DNA of 64,000 nucleotides, from positions 502,475 to 566,474 of the forward strand of contig CAJINV010000019.1 in NCBI GenBank assembly GCA_905178155.1. Direction: 5' to 3'. Position numbers and translations under genes: made by a program. Source of the stretch: Amoebophrya sp. A120. Lineage: Eukaryota; Sar; Dinophyceae; Syndiniales; Amoebophryaceae. The notes under the pieces are model-generated. The model saw only the letters and a program-made list of their open reading frames with translations, had not been told where the DNA came from and did no database searches. Positions 36,901 to 48,300 of this stretch are shown here, one piece after another; within the stretch, counting starts at the first letter, position 1; every line of letters starts with the position of its first letter.

Positions 36901-37961
36901 AAAGCAGAAATTTTGCAACATGAAATGCTCGGTGGAAACAAAACTGCCGAGCGGCACGACTTGCGGCGGCGACTGGCACAACTCGGTCTTCGAAATGACC
37001 GAACTGCCGCGTACTTTTGCTGATTTGTGTAGAAGTTTTGTGTCGCGGAAGTAAAACTTAAACTTCTGCAGAAACAGGACACGATTATAGATTTTTGAGT
37101 TTTTCTCCAACTACAGGGTTGTCGTCATGTGTAATGACAAAATTCCTTTTGATTTTAGCTGTTCTCGTCTTACATGATAAAAACAAACACCCCAGCCGGC
37201 GTCGACCGTGTAGACCTGGAAGCTTTGGAAAAGCAGCAAAGCACGCTGCGAAAAGTTGTGGACCATATCAAATGCAAATATGTCTGGGTCTGGGAGATTG
37301 CGAGACTTGTCATGCTAATCTGGCATGACTCTGAACTCTGTATTGCGTGGCCGCGAAGAGCTCCTCTTGCCTGTCATGCAAAAACGCAGTTTCTCATGCG
37401 GAGTACGCAACTCAGAACCACGGCAACACTTGTCATGCTGGGCAGCGCACTACAATGCTTCCACTAATCCCTTCCTTGCATCACAAGTTTCCAGACCCAG
37501 GCATATTTGCAATGCATAGACAACCTGCAGACGCAACTGCGCATCGCCGGGGGGGAGGAAGCGAAGACGCCAGATACCAAATGTAAAAATGTCTGGGTCT
37601 GGAAGAATGCAACTTGTGATGCTGAATTCTGTATTGCATGAGCAGCAAAGAGAGTCCAAGTTTTGCTACACGCAAAGAGCATTTGTCATGCGGTATAGGC
37701 ATCAGGAAGCCCTCACAAAATCTGTGATGCTAGGGCATGCATCACAGACATCAGGAGTCATGCAAAATATGCATCACAAACCTAGTAATCTTCCAGACCC
37801 AGACATTTTTACATTTGATACCAGACCCCAGCAGCCCGAAGGCCGCCGCCAGGATGAAGCAGCAGTTGGGCGGGGCCATAATAGACTCGCGGGAAGATGA
37901 GCAAGGAAAGCCTCGAGAGAAAGTGCCAGATCAGGAAGTGCTGCGGTTCAGGAGGCCGTGA
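18953..37961 (+). CDS. Giant modular Cys/Thr-rich protein with WSC and galactose-binding-like domains
   Basis: 38 exons, 2775 aa, every phase consistent. Exon starts: 18953, 19411, 20178, 21652, 21982, 22193, 22521, 23242, 23668, 23974, 24960, 25674, 26083, 26935, 27268, 27636, 28043, 28413, 28822, 29166, 29476, 30478, 30834, 31358, 31748, 32171, 32532, 33311, 34008, 34383, 35020, 35215, 35610, 36611, 36892, 37196, 37524, 37826. Order by rough residue: PTTEE repeats (190-260); PAN/apple-like Cys segment (265-345); mucin-like Thr run (625-790); Cys segments; four ~110-aa Cys-rich repeats (1255-1703); apple-like segment (1710-1780); discoidin/fucolectin-like domain with VIWNRADD (1780-1945); second Thr-rich linker; second galactose-binding-like domain (2490-2580); WSC domain (2580-2665; GCYRD, CWCGN, CGGDW). 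WSC and discoidin-like folds bind glycans. A surface or secreted role is inferred, although the first Met (a TGA lies in frame just upstream) gives no clear signal peptide. Introns: 28 introners, 9 GT-AG. The 26-nt exon at 35020 is the weakest call. Confidence 0.8.
19256..19405. mobile_element. Introner, family B
   Basis: Exact TSD AGCGA. TIR core GTGCAAAAGCATCGTACTCG. First int of the giant gene, phase 0. Confidence 0.9.
20228..20470. repeat. Exon 3 / intron segment, copy 1 of a duplication
   Basis: The 3' half of exon 3 of the giant gene and the start of its intron. About 60 bp here (AATTACGGCCACG to CTGCAGCAA) recur almost unchanged at 21395, followed by ~170 bp of weaker similarity. Confidence 0.8.
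20625..21392. repeat. Inverted and tandem repeat cluster in an intron
   Basis: Many copies of CCCGAGAAAGTGGCCAG, GGCCAGGTAAGAG and the complement CTCTTACCTGGCC, alternating in direction with TAGCATGGCGCTTGG and GCCGAAAAAAAGTTGGCC. Successive arms can pair into long hairpins. It fills most of intron 20286-21651 of the giant gene, between the two copies of the exon 3 fragment. It has no introner TIRs. Confidence 0.75.
21395..21640. repeat. Truncated copy of exon 3 (copy 2)
   Basis: A near-identical repeat of the end of exon 3 (…GAGGGCTTCATATTCTGC) and its donor region, but without the first half of the exon. The upstream context (GGCGCC) gives no obvious acceptor, so it is probably an unused exon fossil. 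Confidence 0.75.
21725..21976. mobile_element. Introner, family F
   Basis: TIR core CTGCTCAAACGTTACAATC / GATTGTAACAGCTGAGCAG. Exact TSD ATGAA. Giant gene, phase 2. Only one other copy, at 50197, is in the window. Confidence 0.9.
22037..22187. mobile_element. Introner, family I (single copy)
   Basis: TIR TATCCACAGTAAATTTCC / GGAAATTTACATTGCATA with inner CGTACACGTACA / TGTACATGTAC. Exact TSD CGATC. It is the only member seen here. Confidence 0.88.
22260..22515. mobile_element. Introner, family A, diverged 5' end
   Basis: 5' TIR CATGTATCGCAAAACTGTCT is degraded; 3' TIR is intact (GCAATGCATA). TSD GCTCG/GCTCA. Confidence 0.82.
22916..23236. mobile_element. Introner, family G
   Basis: TIR core GAAGCCCCCACCCCATATCG / GATATGGGGAGGGGGC. 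TSD CGAGC/CGATC. Confidence 0.86.
23407..23662. mobile_element. Introner, family A, reverse orientation
   Basis: Exact TSD ACCTG. The interior is the reverse complement of the copies at 29220 and 47788. Only 52 coding bases separate it from the next introner. Confidence 0.9.
23720..23968. mobile_element. Introner, family A, reverse orientation
   Basis: Exact TSD GGAGA. The 3' end is the CAATCCATA variant. The interior is the reverse complement of 3939 and 44115. Confidence 0.9.
24696..24954. mobile_element. Introner, family A, diverged
   Basis: Exact TSD CGGAC. TIRs carry substitutions (TTTCTGGGTCTGTGAAC, ACCTAGACACG), so this is probably an older copy. Confidence 0.87.
25342..25668. mobile_element. 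Introner, family G
   Basis: TIR TATTGTGAGGAAAAATC / GGATTTTTCCTCACAATA. Exact TSD GGCGA. Giant gene, phase 1. Confidence 0.9.
26667..26929. mobile_element. Introner, family A, reverse orientation
   Basis: Exact TSD ACAAG. The interior is the reverse complement of 10271 and 28555. A 48-bp exon follows. Confidence 0.9.
26983..27262. mobile_element. Introner, family C
   Basis: TIR TATCCTGAGTAAAAACGTAC / GTACGTTTTTACTCAGGATA. Exact TSD GCGGC. Confidence 0.92.
27368..27630. mobile_element. Introner, family A, forward
   Basis: TSD GACCG/AACCG. The interior has the CCAAAAGCTGTCCACTT words of 6711. A 33-bp exon separates it from the next element. Confidence 0.87.
27669..28037. mobile_element. Introner, family D, with palindromic expansion
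   Basis: Exact TSD GGAGT. At 369 bp it is longer than its relatives (308 and 317 bp), because the subterminal region is duplicated head-to-head into two palindromes. Confidence 0.9.
27703..27805. repeat. Two adjacent long palindromes inside an introner
   Basis: 27703-27751 has 24-nt arms with a 1-nt loop (CATTTGTATTGCAAAC / GTTTGCAATACAAATG). 27761-27805 has 22-nt arms with a 1-nt loop (GCATGTTTCATTTGG / CCAAATGAAACATGC). The arms are family D subterminal sequence. Confidence 0.9.
28555..28816. mobile_element. Introner, family A, forward
   Basis: Exact TSD TGCGG. Nearly the same interior as 33738 and 42510, suggesting recent spread. Confidence 0.92.
29220..29470. mobile_element. Introner, family A, forward
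   Basis: Exact TSD CCCGC. Close relative of 47788. 3' end CAATCCATA. Confidence 0.9.
29835..30375. repeat. 16-bp minisatellite in an intron
   Basis: About 30 degenerate copies of a 16-bp unit (TAGTGCCTCGCTTAAG) in the GT-AG intron 29761-30477 of the giant gene. Units vary mainly at CCTCG/CCGCG/CGTCG and CTTAAG/CTTAGG. Confidence 0.9.
30555..30828. mobile_element. Introner, family A, forward
   Basis: TSD ACTCG/ACTCC. Reference orientation for the group whose reverse copies are at 2464 and 36344. Confidence 0.88.
31099..31352. mobile_element. Introner, family A
   Basis: Exact TSD GCGCT. The 5' TIR has a 2-nt insertion (ATGTAGTCTGGG). Confidence 0.9.
31595..31742. mobile_element. Introner, family B, diverged
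   Basis: Family B ends (AAAATTATCGTTCTAGTAG / CGAGTGCGATACTTTTGC). TSD weak, CGACC/GGACT. Removal keeps frame in phase 1. Confidence 0.78.
31904..32165. mobile_element. Introner, family A, forward
   Basis: Exact TSD CTCCA. Interrupts the first galactose-binding-like domain of the giant protein. Confidence 0.9.
32266..32526. mobile_element. Introner, family A
   Basis: TSD AGGTC/AAGTC. Also within the first galactose-binding-like domain; 95 bp of exon separate it from the previous element. Confidence 0.87.
33059..33305. mobile_element. Introner, family A, 3' TIR shortened
   Basis: Exact TSD CACAA. The 3' TIR lost part of its TTCCAGACCCAG stretch (TTCCCAGACATATTTGC). Confidence 0.88.
33738..34002. 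mobile_element. Introner, family A, forward
   Basis: Exact TSD AGCAA. Near-identical interior to 28555 and 42510. A 59-bp exon follows. Confidence 0.92.
34067..34377. mobile_element. Introner, family G
   Basis: TIR core GAAAAATCCCCCCTCCCC / GGGGAGGGGGGATTTTTCC. Exact TSD ACACT. Confidence 0.92.
35343..35604. mobile_element. Introner, family A, reverse orientation
   Basis: Exact TSD ATTCT. Interior is the reverse complement of the 28555 group. Confidence 0.9.
36344..36605. mobile_element. Introner, family A, reverse orientation
   Basis: Exact TSD CGAGG, which allows GT-AG by sliding. Splits the WSC domain before YFGLQ. Interior like 2464. Confidence 0.92.
36678..36885. mobile_element. Introner, family E
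   Basis: Core GAAGAAAAAAACTGCGTTAG / ACGGTTTTTTCCTTGCAT. TSD GCCGGA, 6 bp. Second introner within the WSC domain. Confidence 0.87.
37266..37518. mobile_element. Introner, family A, forward
   Basis: TSD GACCA/GACAA. Close to 41298; reverse counterpart at 3239. 51 bp of exon follow. Confidence 0.88.
37575..37820. mobile_element. Introner, family A, forward
   Basis: Exact TSD CCAGA. Close to 10271. Last introner of the giant gene. Confidence 0.9.
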
Positions 37962-39374
37962 GACCAGCACATGATTTGGGTGCAGCTTTTGTGGAGGTGA
38001 AAGCGGGTCTAATTTGCTTCCAATTAGATACGTATTCAAACAAGTTTTTTCGTAGAAATCAATTTTCAAGAAAGTCGCTTTATGTCCATTCATTCGACAA
38101 GCTGAAGCTTAAGGCTGTTTCGTAAAGGCTTTTATTCAAAACATCCCATTAAAGACAAAAAACTTGGCCCGATTTGTGAGGGAAAAGCCTTTCCAAGAAA
38201 GACCCGCCACGAAAAAAGGACCGTAAAACAAACCGTTAAAAGGGAACAGCTGATACTCAAAAACACCGACTTTATTAGGGACCGAATTTCTATTTTCATT
38301 CTATCCGACAAAAAAAAGAGCATTCACAGTCGCCTGCGTTAGATGCGGGAGCCTGTGAAGATGCTTTAGACAATAAACACACATCTAATGACTTTACCTG
38401 GAACAACATTTTTACATATTGGAGGTTTTTTATTGTTTCGCTTTATCACGCCAGGGACAGGGTTTCGAAGAATTCAAAGCGCGTAGTTCGGATTTTGTTT
38501 TGAAATTTTACGTCGCCGGTAGTACTTATCCGTAGGAATACGGACATATGTCGTGCAAGGGCGCACTACTGTGCCCCCCTAGTCTGATTTTTTGAAAAAA
38601 GTACACTAAAGAAAATGTTTCGTGATCGTGCATGAAAAGAACGTAAAGACTTTGACATTGCTTTGCAACAATGCCTTGTACCTAGAGCCGTTGTAATGGA
38701 CGCCGGATCATACTACTACATGAAACTCATTCTGCTAGAATCTCGGGGATGCGAAAACGTCTCAAGAACCGTATTGAAAAATCACTGGCGGAGCTTGTTT
38801 CCGTTTGTTCTCCTGTTTGTTTTGCAAGGTCTAGGTGTTACCGTTTAGTAGAACCACGCTAATGGAGGAAAATGATTGCGGCTGAGAGCGGTTGCGAAGG
38901 TTATTTCTGTTTCTTGTGTTAAGTATTTGCGATGAGAAAAAATGCGGGTCAAAAAAGGCTGGTTTAACGCAGAACAACTCTGCCTCTTATACGGCTTAAT
39001 TTCTTTTGCCGTGCGTCAACACAAACTAAAATAGATTCCGTGGTGCAGATGAACTTTCAGAGCCAGAAGAATCTTGCTGCAGCTAGTGCGCGAAGCATTT
39101 TTTACAACCATTTTTATTTTCATGTGTGTACAACTAGAACCGTTTCTCGCTGTCAAGATGAGCATCGTAATATCGGCAAGCTCTGCCGCTTTGCGGACTT
39201 CCTCTGGAGGTGCTACGTCGTCGCACACGGTGACTACCTCCGCGAGAGCAGACCCAAACGCGGAGAGGTAGCACGAGGCCGTTTTTCCTATTTCCCGGAG
39301 ATTTTCATCTAGGTCGACGCGCACACTACATCCAGGGGTGAGGTCGCGACTGCAGCTCTTCTTCGAATTAGATC
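37962..39374. other. Intergenic gap
   Basis: AT-rich, no supported gene and no introner. The ORFs present are short and without family signal. Confidence 0.55.
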
Positions 39375-42300
39375 ATGAGTTCCAACGCCGACGATTATGA
39401 GGACGCGCGGGACGTCGATGCTGGGCCTGCAATTCCAGGAGACCAGAACAAAACCTCCCAGCCGCCTTCGCTTCGCGACAAACTGCAGCAGCGTTGGAAC
39501 ACACCAAACCTGGAGATGGAATACGCCACTCTGGAGAAAGCCACTTCGAACTTCTCCCCGCTGAATAAGCTCGGGTCTGGCGCGTTCGGCTCCGTTTACA
39601 AGGGGACTTTGGAGGACGGGAACGAGGTCGCGATCAAAGTCATCGAGCACAACTCGGACCAAGCCGGGTTTGACGACGAAGTCCAGATGCTCAGCCGGTT
39701 ATGACAGTGCACAACTGTCCCCCGCCTCCCCCTCCTTCGTATTGCAAGGACAGCAATACAAACACTCGCAGATATGGAGCCTGTGCATGACAAGTTCATG
39801 CGCATAATGTAGTACTGTTTCAGCTCCTTCCGGAATCTGTCATGCAAACAGACCACACGGCAGCGCTTGGATTTGGTGTTTTGCATGAGAAATGACAGAG
39901 ACGGGGAGTTGTGCACTCGCAGACCGGTTCCGACACCCGAACTTGGTGATTCTGATGGGGTTCTGCAAGGGGCCCATTGGGAAGGAGCGGATCTTGGTCT
40001 ACGAACTGCTGTCCGGCGGCGACGTGCATCAGCGGATAAGATGGAGCCGAGAGGGAATCAAGGGCTTCAGCGGAAAGCAGCGGTGCAGCGTGGCGCTCGA
40101 TGCGGCGCAAGGGTAAGGAGGAAAGTAGTGGGTCGATGTAGGTCTTTTTCCTCTACTTTGTGATGCGGCATGAAGTTGTAGATCGAAATTTGAAAATAGA
40201 GAAAAACGTGATCTGGAAATTATAAATTTCACTGTATCAACAAGACAAATTCTCCACCAGGCTGTCCCACCTGCACTACTCGAAGCCGAAAGCGTTTCAC
40301 CGGGATATCAAAACCCCTAACATCATCCTGGACCGAAAAGACACCGCGAAGGTCGGCGATTTCGGCCTGGCTTGTGTGTTATGCATTGCAAAAGTATCGT
40401 ACTGGTAGTAATCGCATTCATGCATTACAAATTTCCTTCTCAAGCTAAATCCGCATTAGAGATGCCATTTCTCATGCTGAGGAAATTTGTAATGCAATTT
40501 ATACTAGTACGGTGCTTTTGCATTGCATATTTGTGCGAAAAGCAGGACGAACTGACAAAAAACGTGAACCAGACCGCCGGCACCGTCGGCTACGTCTGCC
40601 CCCACTACATCCGCACGGGGATCGTGTCCGAAGCGACGGAGGTGTACGCGTTCGGGATGGTTCTGCTGGAGTTGCTCACGGCGACCCCACCGGCGGTTCA
40701 AATCCGGGAGAAGGAGTTCAAGTTTCTCGTGAACGAATTGAAATACGACGTTGAGGAGGTGATGCGCAGGCTCGACCCCGCGGCCGCTTGGGACTACTTG
40801 ATTGCGCGGCAGATCGCGAACCACGCCCTGAAGTGCATCGATCCGGACATGGAGAAACGGCCGAAAATGCCGTTTTTGGTGACACAACTGCGGAAGCTGG
40901 ACCAGGGGATTGTGGACGATGAGAGTATTATAGTAGCGTCGTGCTGTATTGGACTTCTAGTACGGTGTTCTACTAGATCATGAAGAACAAACCACCAGAA
41001 ATGTAATGTAAGTAGGAAGAGGCACTGCTTTCGGCCTCTTGACGCATGTTATAAAAACACATGATTTTTTCCTTAACAGCTGCCGGTTTTTCTTCCTACA
41101 GCCAGTCCCCGTCGCCATATTTCCCGGCACCATCCCCAGTCCGGCCTCCCGGGAACAACAACAGCCTTGCTCCAAACTACAACCAAAACCATCACTATCG
41201 CCAGCCGAATTCGCCCTCCAAAGCCTACCACAAGCAAACCGGGCAACTTCTCCTTTCCGGTATGCGGGTACGGGCGCGGTGGAAGAATTTGATGATGTAT
41301 GCATAGCAAATATGTCTGGGTCTGGGAAGTTGCGAGATTTGTCATGCTAGTCTGGCATGCCTCTGAGCTCTGTGTTGCGTCACCGCGAAGAGCGGATCTT
41401 GCTTGTCATGCAAAAACGCAGTTCCTCATGCGGAGTACGCAACTCAGAACGACGGAAAAACTTGTCATGCTTGGCAGCGCATTACAGTGCGCCCGCTATT
41501 CCCTTTCTTGCGTCACAAGTTTCCAGACCCAGACATATTTGCATTTGATATGATGTGCAACGGCACGATTCAGTCCGCGCACACTGACGGCAGTTGCGTA
41601 TCAAATGCAAGTAGGTCTGGGTCTGGAAGTTTGTCATGCATCTCGCGGATCACAAAGAAAAGATAGTCTGGAATGCACTCACAAGCATCACAAATTTTGC
41701 AAGAGCTTTTTCATACCTGTATCCGCATGAGAAGTTCGCGTTTAGTGTGGCAAAAAGCGGGTAGCTTTTGCTGGTCACGCAGTACAGATTTTTGTACGAT
41801 TCAGATCTAGCATGACAAGTTTGGATCCTTCCGGACCCAGACATATTTGCAATCCATATTGCGACATCCAGTACGATGACGGCGATTTTGAGGAACGCGT
41901 AGACGAGGTGGAGCCGCACGACGAGTACGAAAAGGAAAAATCCCCCCTCCCCCTACTGAAAAGGTATACTTTTGGGAATTTGTGATGCTGATTTGTGGTC
42001 ACAAATCGTGTCTGTCTTGCAAGGAGACATATTCAGAAGGCCCCCGGTATTATGCCGGCGGTTTGTGATGCTGTTGGGCCTACAGCATAGACTTTTGCCA
42101 TGCTGAGCGCCTAGGCTAAAACCTCTCCACACAGGCTCGGCATGGGCCTGCAGTCCTCTACTGCAAGGCAGGGCTTATTTGTGTACGCAAATCCAGCGTC
42201 AGAAGTTTCGTTTTGATATGGGGAGGGGGGATTGTTGCTCGCAATAACGAGCAGCCCAACCCGATGGTAAGGGAAATGCTGGAAAAGGAGAAGCGAGAGC

Positions 42301-45300
42301 AGGTGGAGGCGGCTGCGGAAGAACGAAGGAAAGAACAGGAGAAGGTGGAAATAAGACAGCAGTCGAAGTCGAGAAGGAATTCCAACAACAAGTTCGGAAA
42401 CAATTACGTTGACCAAAAAATCGACGCAACGGTAGACTTACACCCGCCGAAAAGCCCGACTGGTGGCATAGCGGGGATCGACTTTTTCGCCAACGCCACG
42501 AAGCAGATGTATCAAATGCAAAAATGTCTGGGTCTGGAAGAATGCAACTTGTGACGCTGCATTTGGATTCCAAAAAATCTGTATTGCATGAGTACCAAAG
42601 GAAATGCAATTTTTGCTACGCTGAGAAGGCATTTGTCATGCGGAATACGCATCAAGAAGCCCTCAAAAAATCTGTATTGTTAGGGTATGCATCACAGACA
42701 TCATGGCTCATGCAAAAGGCGCATTACAACTACAAGTGTCAGAATCTTCCAGACCCAGACATTTTTACAGTTGATAAGATGGAGAAGTTTACCAGTGAGT
42801 TTTCCTACGACTACGCGCAATACAGCGAACAGGTGAACAGCATTGCGGAGTACTTCATCCATGGGAAAAATAGCCAAAGTGCATCAAGCGCGTCGGCGGG
42901 CGGAGAAGAACAGCACGATCGTCCAGACGATGGAGACGCCGGAAAAAAATCACCAGCTGGAGTAGAAGGATCTTTTCCACAGCAAGCGCAGGCATTTGAA
43001 CCGGAACTACAGGTAGACAGGCAGCAAAGTAGTAGCCCCGAGCACAACATCACGCCAAAAGACATGATGATCTCTGCCAATCTACCCTCTCCTGAGGGCG
43101 GGACACATCAAACTGGTCCTGACCACGAAAGTAGTCAGGAGCAGGAGGAGAACGAGAACCTCAATGTGGAAGTTGATAGTCATAGCTTGGAAAAAATAAA
43201 ATACGACGAGTACTACGACGACATGGTAGACCACGAAAGTAGCCCGCAAATAACGCCTCCAGGAGGAGATGGAAACAACTCTACCAATGAAAAAACACCA
43301 GCAATAAATGAAAACCTCGTCGACACCACCAACGCCACCGGTCGATATCGCAGGGAAAAATCCCCCCTCCCCATATTGATAAGGTACGTTCTCGGAAATT
43401 TGTGTTGCGGATTTGAGGTCACAAATCACATTTGGTTTGCAAGAAGACAAGGGCAGAAGCAGAAGCTTCCGCACCATTATGCATGCGGTTTGTCATGCTG
43501 TTGGGCCTACAGCGCGGACGTTTTTCATGCTAGGTGCCTAGGCCACTATCTCTCTACTCGCGCTTGATATGAGCCTGCAGCCCTCTCCAGCAAGACAGGT
43601 TCGATTTGTGTGCACAAATCCAGCGTCAGAAACTTCGTTTTGACATGTGGGGGATTTTTCCTTTTGATAGTCGAGCAGAGTTTCGTACCGTGCTCCAGTA
43701 CCCGAGATCCTGGCAAGCCGCCGAACCCGCGTTCCAACAGACGATTCAAAACACCTTCGCGGCGAGTGTTCCAGTCAGCCCAAGGACGGTCGAGCTGTTT
43801 CAGCAGATGCTGACCAATTTAGGAACGGGAACCAGTAGCAGCTCCTCCGCGCCCTTTGTCGAAACGGATACGAGGGAGTACGTCGGGGGTGCCGGTCATG
43901 AACAAGAGCTAACTGCAGCAGGTTTTTCAAGTGGTCTTCAGCACGAAAGTTGGAACTACCGATTCGTCCAGTGCTACCACAAGACGCAGTCCCCCTTCCA
44001 GCAGCATTTCCACCACGAGACAGATTACCAACAGCCCATACCGTTCTTCGACCACCCGCCGTGTGTCCTGTACGACGTGAACTCGGTTGGTAGGCTGCAG
44101 CAACCCTCCGGGTATATCAAATGTAAAAATGTCTGGGTCTGGAAGAATGCATGTTTCTCATGCTTGTCTGGCATGACTCTTAAATCTGTCATTCACGTTG
44201 CCCAAGAGCCGCGTTTTTCTGTCATGCGGAGACGCAGTCTGTCATGCAGAATAGGCAACACCTACAAGCTCAGCAATTTGTCATGCTGAGCCAGCACTTC
44301 TGGCCCCCTCATGCTACGCCACTCAGCATCACAAGTTTCCAGACCCAGACATTTTTACAGTTGATAGGGTACTGGGATTGCGTTATTTTAGATGCGGAAA
44401 CGCGCCACACGATATCCCGCGAGCATTTCCGGATTCTGCAGGTCAGGGAGAGTCCTACTTCATCCGGAGGTGGTGAATCAAGCGGCCGAGAAGTAAAGAA
44501 TCAGTATCAGCAGATCCAGTGTATCAGCAGTAACGGGTTGATGCTAAACGGAGAGTTGATCAAGAAGGAGTCCGGGCTATTACAGTGAAAAATGCCCCCA
44601 CCCCCGAACTTGGGACCATTTGTATTGCAAACCTTTCCAAATGAAACATTCGCCCTCTTGCATCTATCAGCGTCACAGATTTCCAATCGTAAATGGCAAG
44701 AATTTGCATTGCAAAAGATCCCAGCAAGAGCGGCGCTTGTCATGCAAGCGATGCGACACACGCGAACACGCCTAGACTCTGCATCAGAAAGATTCATACT
44801 CCTTTCCTGCATCCATGACAAAAAGTTTTCATTTGGAGACTTCGCATCACAAATTTTTGGAACTTTGGGGGTGGGGGCATTTTTCACTGCGATAAGGGCC
44901 TATGAAGATCCAGCACGGGGACATTCTCGGCTTCATTGCGCATTTGAAACAAGCGCCGTTTCTGCATTTGCGGTTCGAAGTCCGGGAAAAAATGCTAGAA
45001 ATAGCGAAGAAACCGAAGCCAAAAGTGGATCTTGCGGTCGGTGGTTCTGTGCTGGTGAAAGAGCAGAATATGAAGCCGAAACGAAATAACGCGAAGGGGA
45101 GCAAGCCTGCAAGCAGTAGTGACAATGCTTCCAAGCCGGCCGTGTTGAAAGCCACTACGACCTCGTCCCCCCAAAGGAACAAGAGAAAGTCGCGCGATTT
45201 CGCGTCGCCGCAAAATCCAAGCGCCGGGACTACAGATCCTGAGAACAGGAAGGAGCAAAAATCCACTACTTCTGCGACACACCAGCAGGCTATTCCGCGG

Positions 45301-48300
45301 AAAAAGTCGAATTCGCCTCCGAGTCCCACCCCGCCGCCGATGCAAAAAGAGAGCAATGCAAAAAATGAAAGCGCATTTTTACTAACCCCTGCAGATGACA
45401 CCATCGACCTCCCGAAAAATTGCGTGGCCGGTCGGTGGTGCCAGCCCAATGATCACGCTACCCAGGCTGCCTTGCGCCGGGAAGCGATGTATCTGTTGGA
45501 CGTGAATTTCGAACAAATTATGGAGAATAACAGCAGCTCCAGTGCTGGGTCAGCAGTGCCCTATCCTGTGTAAAAACGTCCCCACACCAGAGTCAGGATG
45601 GGGATTTTGCAACACAAGCCTAGGAGTTTTGGGAGTCACGCATGACAAGTTGCACTCCGCAGCGTAGTGCAGGTTAGCAAGTGCAGCCGCATCACAGATT
45701 CATCTGCTCATCCTGTTCACAGCATCACAAATTCCAATACACGATTGGAAATGGCTCGCATGGGGATGCACATTACAAGTCTTTCTGTCTTTGCAAATCT
45801 GCATTACAACTCTGGTGTGGGGACGTTTTTACTCAGGATACGCCCGCATTATCTTCCTTCCGCCGCCAGCTCTATTACGTCCTCGGTCCGGACAAAATTC
45901 CGCAAAAACTCCGGATCGGCCGGAACTATCAGAAAGCGCTGTGGGGAAAGAGTAGCGCGGAGCTTCTACCGGAGGAGTTGCTGGAGATAAGAGTAGAGCA
46001 GCCTTCTTCAGTTGATTTTGTATTAGAGATGAACAAAGCAAATCCAAATGCGAACCCTGAGAACTGCCGGTTTGTCGCACGGGTAATTTGGCCTTTGCAG
46101 TACAACTACGGCGTGGAACTTGGACCGGGGGAAGAAATTAGCCTCACGTCCGGTGCGCATTTTGCAGTGGAGATCAAGAATTTGACGGTCAGCATGACGT
46201 GGATTCCGCTGAACGTGCGACAGGAAGTTGCTTTCGCTAATGTAGTTGATGTAGTACATCAGACCAACCAGCGCGAGGGCATGGCTTCTGGTGCTGACGG
46301 TGCAAACAGAACCGAAGATTTGTGGGACAGCAAAGTCGCCGGGTCGGAAAAACTCGTGCGGAGGGACCAGCAGCGGTCCGTGACAAAATCGCCTGACCAC
46401 GCGGAAATTGTAGTAGATGCTGAACAAGGCGGAGGCAGCGCAGAGAGGACAAAGCGCGACAACGGGCAACATCAAGACGAGCCGAGGCTTACTCAACCAA
46501 CCTTCCGATCTCCGGTGACGCAGAACGCGGCAACCGCGACCTCCTACCCCGCGGCCCTTGGAACCGCGGTTACCATTGGTGGGACGCAGATGGGCTTATT
46601 GGCCGGGCACATGGCGTTCGATCCGTTGTTGCACAATGGGACGACGAGTGCTGGCTCTACTGCTGCTCCTAAAGTAGAGCCGCCGTTGGAAAGCTTTGTC
46701 GTGGAAAACCACGAGGAACATGCACGACCAGGTTCTTTCGCAGAGCCTCATCTCCCAGACCACCTGCAAGTGAACACGAACGATCCAGACACCACACAGA
46801 TCTTCGACCGGAAGAATGCGGTTGCTCCGATGCCGTTTCCGCAAGAGAAACCGGCGATATTACCACGCCCAGCACCACTTCCTTCCGACGCGGCAGATAA
46901 CCTTGACGACACGCAGATTTTCCACCCGCCAACCCGGGTGAGTCACGAGCTCCCGCCGATGGATGCGCCGCTTTTAGACACGAACTTTCATTTCCAAACC
47001 CACATCCCACAGGAGTTCAGCAACAGCACGGTTATTCCAGCGGATTCGGAGCAGGATCTTCATCGGGAGGTGGACCACAAGAGAAGTCCACTACTGGATC
47101 CAATGAGTAGTACGAAAATCCGACAAAACGCAAGTTCGTCCGCGGTGTATCTGCCGGCGCCCAGCAGTACTAGTCATGGCCGTGGTCCTCGTCCGGACTT
47201 ACCGGACCAGAGAAGTTCGCCGCGTTTGGTAAATGAACACGCGATATGGATTGCAAAAATGTCTGGGTCTGGAAGAATGCAACTTCTGATGCTGCATTTG
47301 GATGTCTAGAAAATTTGTGTTGCATGAGCAGCAAAGGGAGTATAATTTTTGCTACGGGAAGAGGGCATTTGTCATGCGGAATAGGCATCACGAAGCCCTC
47401 AAAAAATCTGTGATGCTAGGGCATGCATCACAGACATCATGGCTCATGCAAAACTTGCATCGCAAGTCTCATAATCTTCCAGACCCAGACACTTTTACTT
47501 TTGATACGCGACGACGTCGAAGCGGCAACCAACACTGATGAACAACCTCGACGGCTCGCAGAATACCGGACAGCAACTCAACATTCCCCCGTTACTGCAA
47601 ATGCCCACGTTGCTACCCAGTTCCGGTCGGGATTTTAGCCTGCAGTTCGGGACGGGTGCTGCTGGCACGACGACGGCCTCCGGATCATGCCCAGGAGCGG
47701 CCATGGGATCGCCAATTCTAGGGTCCTCTGGATCATCCTCGCAGTACCGGGCGCCGACTGTGGAGAAGGTGTCTCTGATGTCAGAACTATCAAATGCAAA
47801 AATGTCTGGGTCTGGAAGAGTGCAAGTTTGTCATGCTTGTCTGGCATGACTCGAGAATCTGTGTTGCATAGGCACGAAAAGGCCCTCTTACCTGTCATGC
47901 AAGAACGCAGCTTGCCATGCGGAATACGCAAGACATGGCAGCCAAAAAATTTGTCATGCATAACTGCGTATTGCAGTGCGTCTATCATTCACTTTTCGCA
48001 TTACAAGTTTCCAGACCCAGACATTTTTGCATTTGATGAGAACAGGAAGTGAACAACGTGCCCACCGCGAGTACCATGTTCCCCAGTAAAGACACGGAAT
48101 ATTATAACACGGCCGCGACTGCTAGGGAACGACAACATTCAGGAAGTAAAAACAGTGGTCTGCAACAGCCCCAAGCGCTTATTTCCCAACCGCATATTCA
48201 AGTTGGGAAAAGTAAGCTGCAAAAAATGCCCTCGCCGACGTCGACGAATCCTTTCCTCGGTGCAGCGACGGCGCAGCAGTACAACCAGGCACAATTTCTG

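Noticed and set aside
45846-46250. A second FHA domain in the kinase protein (LRIGRN segment)
   Set aside because: It has an FHA-like IGR motif, but no following SRxH and NG signature could be found.
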